From NCBI GenBank assembly GCA_031266155.1, contig JAISBO010000063.1, positions 1-10,585 of the forward strand: a stretch of 10,585 nucleotides of DNA, read 5' to 3'. The position numbers and the translations under genes were made by a program. The notes beneath the pieces are model-generated. The model worked only from the letters and a program-made list of their open reading frames with translations. It had not been told where the DNA came from and made no database searches. The stretch is from Puniceicoccales bacterium (lineage in GTDB: Bacteria; Verrucomicrobiota; Verrucomicrobiia; Opitutales; JAIRKQ01). Position 1 is the first letter of the stretch. The number at the start of each line of letters is the position of its first letter. Positions 6,098 to 10,585 of this stretch are shown here, one piece after another.

Positions 6098-6171
6098 TGG
6101 CTGCCTGACCAGGGCTCGAACCTAGACAAACTGGACCAAAACCAGTTGTGCTACCATTACACCATCAGGCA
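6098..6171 (-). tRNA. tRNA-Gln (anticodon UUG, CCA encoded)
   Basis: On the minus strand a full cloverleaf is readable: acceptor TGCCTGA/TCAGGCA (7 bp), D arm GTG-TAATGGTAG-CAC, anticodon stem ACTGG/CCAGT around loop TTTTGGT with anticodon TTG (6139-6137) that reads CAA, and T arm CTAGG-TTCGAGC-CCTGG. The discriminator base is G, followed by CCA at 6100-6098, so the CCA end is encoded. The first acceptor base, T, and the weak end pair are typical of bacterial tRNA-Gln. Without CCA the gene is 6101-6171. Confidence 0.96.
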
Positions 6172-6208
6172 ATCAAGATTTTCATTTAACGCTACCGCTA
6201 AATGCGGG

Positions 6209-6238
6209 TTTTTAAAACATTCTACTTGGCAAAGTCAA
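6209..6238 (-). promoter_or_regulatory. Likely sigma-70 promoter of tRNA-Gln
   Basis: On the minus strand TTGACT (6238-6233) matches the -35 box at 5 of 6 bases. Seventeen to eighteen bases later come TTAAAA (6215-6210) or TAAAAA (6214-6209), moderate -10 boxes. The tRNA 5' end is about 38 bases downstream of the -10, leaving a short 5' leader for RNase P to remove. Confidence 0.4.
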
Positions 6239-6254
6239 GTATAAGCGATATTTG
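6226..6254 (+). promoter_or_regulatory. Possible hemW promoter
   Basis: TTGGCA (6226-6231, 5 of 6 to TTGACA) is followed after 17 bases by TATTTG (6249-6254), a poor -10 (3 of 6). It lies about 40 bases before the ATG at 6296 and almost abuts the -35 of the opposing tRNA-Gln promoter. The -10 is weak, so this is tentative. Confidence 0.25.
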
Positions 6255-6295
6255 TCCCAGCAATCGGAATGCATTGCCTAGAACAAACATCAACC

Positions 6296-7453
6296 ATGAC
6301 AAACAAATTGGGGTTATATTGCCATGTACCATTTTGCGCTCACAGGTGTTCCTATTGTGCCTTTTATCAGGAACCACCAACCCGTCAGCTGATTGAGAAG
6401 TATCTACTCGGCATAGAAAAGGAATTTTCTCTGCTGGGAATCGAACAGCCCTTTGACACAATTTACATCGGAGGAGGGACACCCGGACTATTGACTCCCA
6501 AAAACCTCGAATGGTTGTGTAAAATTTTGACGCAAAATAATCATAGGGCCCGTCCCATTGAGTTTTCGGTAGAATTTTCTCCGGCTACGGTAAAAAGAGA
6601 CAAATTGGACATTTTGGAAAAATACCACTGCAACCGTATAACTGTGGGGATACAAAGCTTTAGCCCCAAAACCATGCAAGTTCTCGGGAGGAGGCAAACC
6701 TATCGACAGATTTTGGAAGCCTGGGAAATAATTTCATCCTGTGAAATTGGCAACATTGGAATCGATTTGATCTTTGGCATTCCAGGGCAAACGCTCGGTG
6801 AATGGATGCAGGATTTACAACGGGCAGTGGATTTAAAACCGCAGCATATCTCAACCTATAACCTGACATTTGAAAATGGTACTCCCCTCAGGGATAAGTC
6901 ACTTGCAAAACTTCTCGACCAAAAATCAAACGACGAGGAAGCAGACTTTTATTTGCAAACCTGGGACTCTCTTAGGAAAAACGGCTATAAACACTATGAA
7001 ATTTCTAACTTCTGTTTGCCCACTTTTGAAAGCATTCACAACTCAAACACGTGGAAAATGCAGGATTGGATCGGAGTTGGTCCGGCCGCCTGTTCCCAAT
7101 ATAAAAGCCGAAGGTTCGCTAACCCACCATCCATTGCCCAGTGGCTACAATCCCTCGAACGGGGGCATTTGGCACACGTATCCGATGAAATTCTCAGCGA
7201 ACAAGTGCTTGGAGAGGATTCCATAATTTTTGGCCTGCGAATGAATAGGGGGATTAGCATCCTAAACCTACAAAATAGGTATCCCACCATCGATTTTTCA
7301 CGGCTGGATGTTTTATTTTCCCAGCTGGCATCCGAAGGCTTTTTACAAATAAAAAACCATATGGTCCGATTGACGGATGCGGGCCGCCTCATTGCGGATA
7401 CCATTGCGATAAAAATTTTAGAAAATACACCACTGCCTACTTTGGTTCCCTAA
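6296..7453 (+). CDS. hemW: HemW-type radical SAM protein (heme chaperone)
   Basis: HemW proteins bind a [4Fe-4S] cluster and S-adenosylmethionine and carry heme for insertion into target enzymes; they are often misnamed oxygen-independent coproporphyrinogen III oxidase. From the ATG at 6296 the protein is 385 aa. It starts MTNKLGLYCHVPFCAHRCSYCAFY, with the radical SAM cysteines C14, C18 and C21 (CxxxCxxC), then the GGGTP SAM-binding motif at about 59-63. Also present are VGIQSFSPKTMQVLGR, IDLIFGIPGQT, HISTYNLTFENGTPL, HYEISNF, and the HemW-type C-terminal helical domain. The extra N-terminal cysteine signature of true HemN (CPSLCWFCGC) is absent, which favours HemW. An upstream in-frame ATG at 6269 would add nine residues unlike the family, so 6296 is preferred; neither has a Shine-Dalgarno. 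It converges on alaS, with 56 bases between stops. Confidence 0.92.
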   Translation: MTNKLGLYCHVPFCAHRCSYCAFYQEPPTRQLIEKYLLGIEKEFSLLGIEQPFDTIYIGGGTPGLLTPKNLEWLCKILTQNNHRARPIEFSVEFSPATVKRDKLDILEKYHCNRITVGIQSFSPKTMQVLGRRQTYRQILEAWEIISSCEIGNIGIDLIFGIPGQTLGEWMQDLQRAVDLKPQHISTYNLTFENGTPLRDKSLAKLLDQKSNDEEADFYLQTWDSLRKNGYKHYEISNFCLPTFESIHNSNTWKMQDWIGVGPAACSQYKSRRFANPPSIAQWLQSLERGHLAHVSDEILSEQVLGEDSIIFGLRMNRGISILNLQNRYPTIDFSRLDVLFSQLASEGFLQIKNHMVRLTDAGRLIADTIAIKILENTPLPTLVP

Positions 7454-7509
7454 AACCCGGTTTAGAGAGGAACAAATTAAAAAGCGACATGTCTTTGCAC
7501 ATAAGCCCG

Positions 7510-10146
7510 TCAAAGACTTTCCTGCGGTTTGTTGTAGCCACCCATGGCGAATGCTGCCCGCCCACCTCCGGACCCTTTGTGTTTGGACGTGAGTTTTTTG
7601 ACGATGTCGTTGGCATTGAAGCCGGCTGCTATTGCAGCTTCGGAGCAACAGGCAACAACGGAACACTTGTCCTGTGTACACGAAGTTAAAGTTACTACGC
7701 CCTCCCCTATCCTATGCAAAATATCCAACGCCAATGTCCGCAATTCATCGGGCAATAGGTCATCGATCTCTTTTTCAATGTGAATCATTTTCCCTTCCGA
7801 TGGAGAGCTCGACCGTACTAGTTCCAATGCCATGTTTTGCAGAAACATTTGCCGGGCCACTTTGGCAGATTTTTCTAGTTCCTTGCAACGATTCATAAAA
7901 GCATCTACTTTGTCCAAGAGTTCCGAAGGTTGGCACGCGAAGATCTTGCACTGCTGCCCGACAATGGCACCATTCGCTCTAAAAAGATCAAAGGCGGCCT
8001 GGCCCGTGACTGCTTCTATGCGCCGAATCCCAGCGGCAATCGCAGAGGTAGAAATAATTTTGAAACACGCAATTTCGGAGGTATTATTGACATGGCATCC
8101 GCCACATAGCTCCTGGGAAAAGTCCCCAAACTCAACCACACGAACAATTTCACCATATTTTTCTCCAAAATTGGCAATACAACCGGGCGAGATGTGATCT
8201 TTCGAAGTTTCAAAAATTTTGGAATTCTCACAGCCAAGGATTTTTTCTTCTACGAGCTTTTCAACCTTTTCCAATTCTTGTTCCGTCGGAGCAGCAAGGA
8301 CATTGAAATCAAAACGGAGGCGCCTGTCATCGACGGAAGACCCCGCCTGTTTGATGTGATTTCCAAGGACCTGTCGCAGGGCGAAATGGAGAATATGGGT
8401 GGCGGAATGGTTCCTAGAGACATTGCGGCGAAATGATTTATCAACCGACAAAACTGCCTCCTGGGGAAGAAACAGATTATCGATTTGTTCCCGTATTTCA
8501 TGGAGGTAGCATCCGTTTTTATCCTTCTGCACATCGACCACATGGAAAACATGCGGCCCAATTTGAACAGTTCCTCGGTCCCCGATTTGTCCTCCGCATT
8601 CCGCATAGAATGGAGTCTTGTCGAAAATTAAAAATGTTTTCCCTGCCCTGCTGCTGACATCCAGCGTGGTCGCCTGGATATTTTCAATGTTATCGATGTC
8701 ATAGCCGACGAACTCCGTCTGTGGTGTGGCATTATTTGCCACTTCAATGACAGATTTTTTCTGGGCTGAACGGGCAAGCGTGCGCTGTTTTTCCATGGCG
8801 TATTTGAAACCCTCAACGTCGACGGAAATTCCCCGTTCCGCCGCCATTAATTGTGTCAAATCCAGAGGAAACCCGTAGGTGTCGTACAGCAAAAAGGCAT
8901 GATCTCCTGCGATGGCGTTTTCAGATTTTTCGCAGATTTCATGGAAAATTGTAATCCCCCGGTCGATGGTTTTTGAAAATGACTGTTCTTCATTTTTCAG
9001 TACCGTTTCGATGGTTGACCTTTGCTCGACCAATTCGCCGAAAATTGTCCCCATTTTGTCGATGACCACCGATGACAGTTTTGAAAAAAATCCATGGGGC
9101 AGTTTTAGTAATTTTCCAAACATCACGGCTCGCCGCAGGATCCTGCGTAGGACATAGCCGCGGCCTTCGTTGGATGGGAATATGCCATCGCCTACGGCAA
9201 ACGTTAGGGTTCTGACATGGTCAGCAATGGCCCGGAACCAGAAGTCAATGCGTTCCTCCGGCGACATGTTCGTTCGGGAGGTGGGGACGGTTCCACAGTA
9301 TTTTTGGGCACACATTTTTTCAGTCGCAGTGAAAATATTCGCAAACAGGTCACTGTCGTAGTTGGATGGCAATTGGGAAAAATCGGAAAAGTTTCTAGTC
9401 TTTGCTAAAATTCCCACGACGCGTTCAAGCCCAATCCCCGTGTCGACATGTTTATCCTTTAAATTTTCAAAGGTCCCATGGACCGTGGCGTTAAATTGTA
9501 TAAAGACAAGGTTCCACAGCTCTATGCACCAGGGATTGCCAGCGTTGACGAGCCCTCCGTTGGTATCGCCCTTCGGGGTTAGGTCCATGTGTATTTCGGA
9601 GCATGGTCCGCAGGGACCCGTGTCGCCCATCATCCAGAAATTGTCGGCCTTGGAACCTTCGACGATGTGAATTTTGGGATCCATGTTTTCCTCCAAGAAA
9701 ATTTCTTCCCAGATAGCATATGCTTCTTCATCAAAGGAGGAGGGTTCGTTGGGTTTCGGGGAATAGACGGTGGCGTAGAGCCTATTTTTAGGAAAATTCC
9801 AGACCTTGGTCAGCAGTTCCCAGGCCATTTCGATGGCTTCTTTTTTAAAATAATCGCCGAATGACCAGTTGCCGAGCATTTCAAAAAACGTATGGTGGTA
9901 GGTATCGAATCCGACATCGTCGAGGTCATTGTGCTTTCCCCCTGCCCGGATACACTTCTGCGTATCAGCGATTCGCGGGTAGGTCGGCTGGGCTTGTCCG
10001 AGGAAAAATGGGACAAACTGGTTCATGCCGGCATTTGTAAACAGTAGGTTCGGCGCATGGGGCAAAAGGGATGCCGATTTTACTATTTTATGCCCATGGC
10101 GGGAAAAAAAATCAAGGAACGACTGCCTAACCTCATTGGAGTTCAT
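7510..10146 (-). CDS. alaS: Alanyl-tRNA synthetase
   Basis: Charges tRNA-Ala with alanine and clears mis-made Ser- and Gly-tRNA-Ala. The 878-aa length is full size (about 875). Visible in order: class II catalytic core (SFLDFFSRHGH, LLFTNAGMNQF, TQKCIRAGGKHNDLDDVG, HHTFFEMLGNWSFGDYFK), DTGPCGPCSEIH at 175-186, WNLVFIQFN and VDTGIGLER at 234-242. The mid-domain DGIFPSNEGRGYVLRRILRR is at 320-339. The editing domain carries HSATH (H580, H584), and CGGCH (C681, H685) supplies the other metal ligands; the common form of this motif is CGGTH. The C-terminal domain ends KHKGSGGGRAAFAMGG, typical of AlaS. The ATG at 10146 has no Shine-Dalgarno. It follows the RluA-family gene by 61 bases. Confidence 0.98.
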   Translation of the reverse strand: MNSNEVRQSFLDFFSRHGHKIVKSASLLPHAPNLLFTNAGMNQFVPFFLGQAQPTYPRIADTQKCIRAGGKHNDLDDVGFDTYHHTFFEMLGNWSFGDYFKKEAIEMAWELLTKVWNFPKNRLYATVYSPKPNEPSSFDEEAYAIWEEIFLEENMDPKIHIVEGSKADNFWMMGDTGPCGPCSEIHMDLTPKGDTNGGLVNAGNPWCIELWNLVFIQFNATVHGTFENLKDKHVDTGIGLERVVGILAKTRNFSDFSQLPSNYDSDLFANIFTATEKMCAQKYCGTVPTSRTNMSPEERIDFWFRAIADHVRTLTFAVGDGIFPSNEGRGYVLRRILRRAVMFGKLLKLPHGFFSKLSSVVIDKMGTIFGELVEQRSTIETVLKNEEQSFSKTIDRGITIFHEICEKSENAIAGDHAFLLYDTYGFPLDLTQLMAAERGISVDVEGFKYAMEKQRTLARSAQKKSVIEVANNATPQTEFVGYDIDNIENIQATTLDVSSRAGKTFLIFDKTPFYAECGGQIGDRGTVQIGPHVFHVVDVQKDKNGCYLHEIREQIDNLFLPQEAVLSVDKSFRRNVSRNHSATHILHFALRQVLGNHIKQAGSSVDDRRLRFDFNVLAAPTEQELEKVEKLVEEKILGCENSKIFETSKDHISPGCIANFGEKYGEIVRVVEFGDFSQELCGGCHVNNTSEIACFKIISTSAIAAGIRRIEAVTGQAAFDLFRANGAIVGQQCKIFACQPSELLDKVDAFMNRCKELEKSAKVARQMFLQNMALELVRSSSPSEGKMIHIEKEIDDLLPDELRTLALDILHRIGEGVVTLTSCTQDKCSVVACCSEAAIAAGFNANDIVKKLTSKHKGSGGGRAAFAMGGYNKPQESL

Positions 10147-10207
10147 TTATTGGGCAGTAAGCTAGGGAATGGGAAATATTTGCCAAATAAAAAATGTTCC
10201 GCGGGGA

Positions 10208-10585
10208 TTATTTTTGCAACAACTTCATGAGCGATTGGAATTTTTTTGGCAATGGGGATTCGATTTTTTGGGAAGAATTGATTCCGAGGCATGAGAGATG
10301 GATCGGTAGATATTGCGTGCTCCAATGGTTTTCGAGGTTTGGTGTCTTTGAGAACTTTTTCGTGACATTTACGCCATGGGAAGCGTACAAATTTTCCCCG
10401 ATAATTCCTATGCCGCATTCGTGGGCATGCAGGCGGATTTGGTGTGGCCTTGGGAAACGGGTGGTAGCCTGCCAATGTTCGTAGGGACCAACATTTTCGA
10501 TGAACCGGAAATCCGTACGCGATTTTTTGCCGGTTTTGTGGGAAATGACCATGGCATGGGAGGAAGAATGCTTTGCGATGGGGAG
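10208..10585 (-). CDS. RluA-family pseudouridine synthase, 3' part
   Basis: The frame is open from the right edge to the TAA at 10210-10208 and gives 125 residues; the start lies outside the window, so an internal ATG at 10552 is not the start. It carries the RluA-family C-terminal signature: TDFRFIEN, HWQATTRFPRPHQIRLHAHECG (canonical 'L.pkTGRtHQIRvHl...G'), then IGIIGENLYAS (canonical 'PIvGD.lYG'). It ends YLPIHLSCLGI...SPLPKKFQSLMKLL, matching the usual 'LHA..L.f..P...f.aPlP.df..ll..l'. The catalytic aspartate region (GRLD) lies upstream, outside the window. The usual TGR before HQIR reads FPRP, a departure. Members isomerise uridines in 23S rRNA or tRNA (RluA, RluC, RluD, TruC); which one cannot be told. 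It lies 61 bases upstream of alaS on the same strand. Confidence 0.8.
   Translation of the reverse strand, partial: LPIAKHSSSHAMVISHKTGKKSRTDFRFIENVGPYEHWQATTRFPRPHQIRLHAHECGIGIIGENLYASHGVNVTKKFSKTPNLENHWSTQYLPIHLSCLGINSSQKIESPLPKKFQSLMKLLQK

Noticed and set aside
6195..6213. CCGC-TAAAT-GCGG followed by GTTTTT, resembling an intrinsic terminator on the plus strand
   Set aside because: Only a 4-bp stem, no plus-strand gene ends before it, and it overlaps the likely tRNA-Gln promoter.
6269..6295. Upstream ATG giving a longer HemW
   Set aside because: The nine extra residues (MHCLEQTST) do not resemble the HemW N-terminus, which normally begins a few residues before the GLY.HVPFC segment.
7454..7509. 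Terminator between the converging hemW and alaS genes
   Set aside because: The GACATGTC palindrome has no loop and the AAAG/CTTT pairing near it is too short; termination here is likely but no convincing stem is visible.
10143..10475. A 110-residue minus-strand open frame and a 96-residue plus-strand frame (10194-10484)
   Set aside because: Both lie over the RluA-family frame, which alone shows a recognisable protein signature (HQIR, GENLYA, PLPKKF). They are shadows.
1..10585. CRISPR array, insertion sequence, prophage or attachment site
   Set aside because: No regularly spaced repeats, no transposase or integrase, and no direct repeat of the tRNA-Gln 3' end were seen.

Overview
This AT-rich bacterial window reads as ordinary chromosome with host-interaction and envelope genes. 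It holds a probable type III secretion gene (SctQ/HrcQ-like), SecG, a LolA-fold exported protein, a class of thioredoxin, PlsY, aspartate kinase, HemW, a full-length AlaS, two pseudouridine synthases and a tRNA-Gln. The organism is not identifiable with certainty. The proteins are bacterial, most starts lack a clear Shine-Dalgarno sequence, and a type III secretion component sits beside envelope genes. Together these suggest a Gram-negative, possibly host-associated member of the PVC group (Verrucomicrobiota/Chlamydiota-like), but this is inference.

Layout. At 1-804 (minus) lies a 247-aa SctQ-like protein with a C-terminal SpoA-like segment. The first nine codons of a further minus-strand gene follow it, which resembles the split HrcQA/HrcQB arrangement. 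At 932-1663 (plus) is an RluB/RsuA-family pseudouridine synthase, transcribed divergently and reading toward a strong stem-loop at 1671-1710. From 5824 down to 1717 there is a long minus-strand run: plsY-lysC (1-base overlap), an unknown small gene, secG and a LolA-like protein (4-base overlap), a small cysteine-rich exported protein, and trxA. It ends at the same stem-loop.

The stretch from 5825 to 6295 has no protein gene. It contains a tRNA-Gln(UUG) with encoded CCA on the minus strand, its likely promoter, and about 270 bases of leader upstream of plsY. That leader is rich in overlapping inverted repeats that can form mutually exclusive hairpins. At 6296-7453 (plus) is hemW, convergent with alaS at 7510-10146 (minus). 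Upstream of alaS, at the right edge, is the 3' part of an RluA-family pseudouridine synthase.

How the genes work together. SecG, the LolA-like protein, the small exported protein and thioredoxin form a plausible secretion/envelope group. PlsY makes lysophosphatidic acid for membranes, and LysC starts the path to diaminopimelate, lysine, threonine and methionine. AlaS, tRNA-Gln and the two pseudouridine synthases serve translation. No CRISPR array, transposon or phage gene was seen. The observations most worth a second look are the split SctQ-like gene, the alternative-hairpin leader before plsY-lysC, and the unusual regulatory half of LysC.
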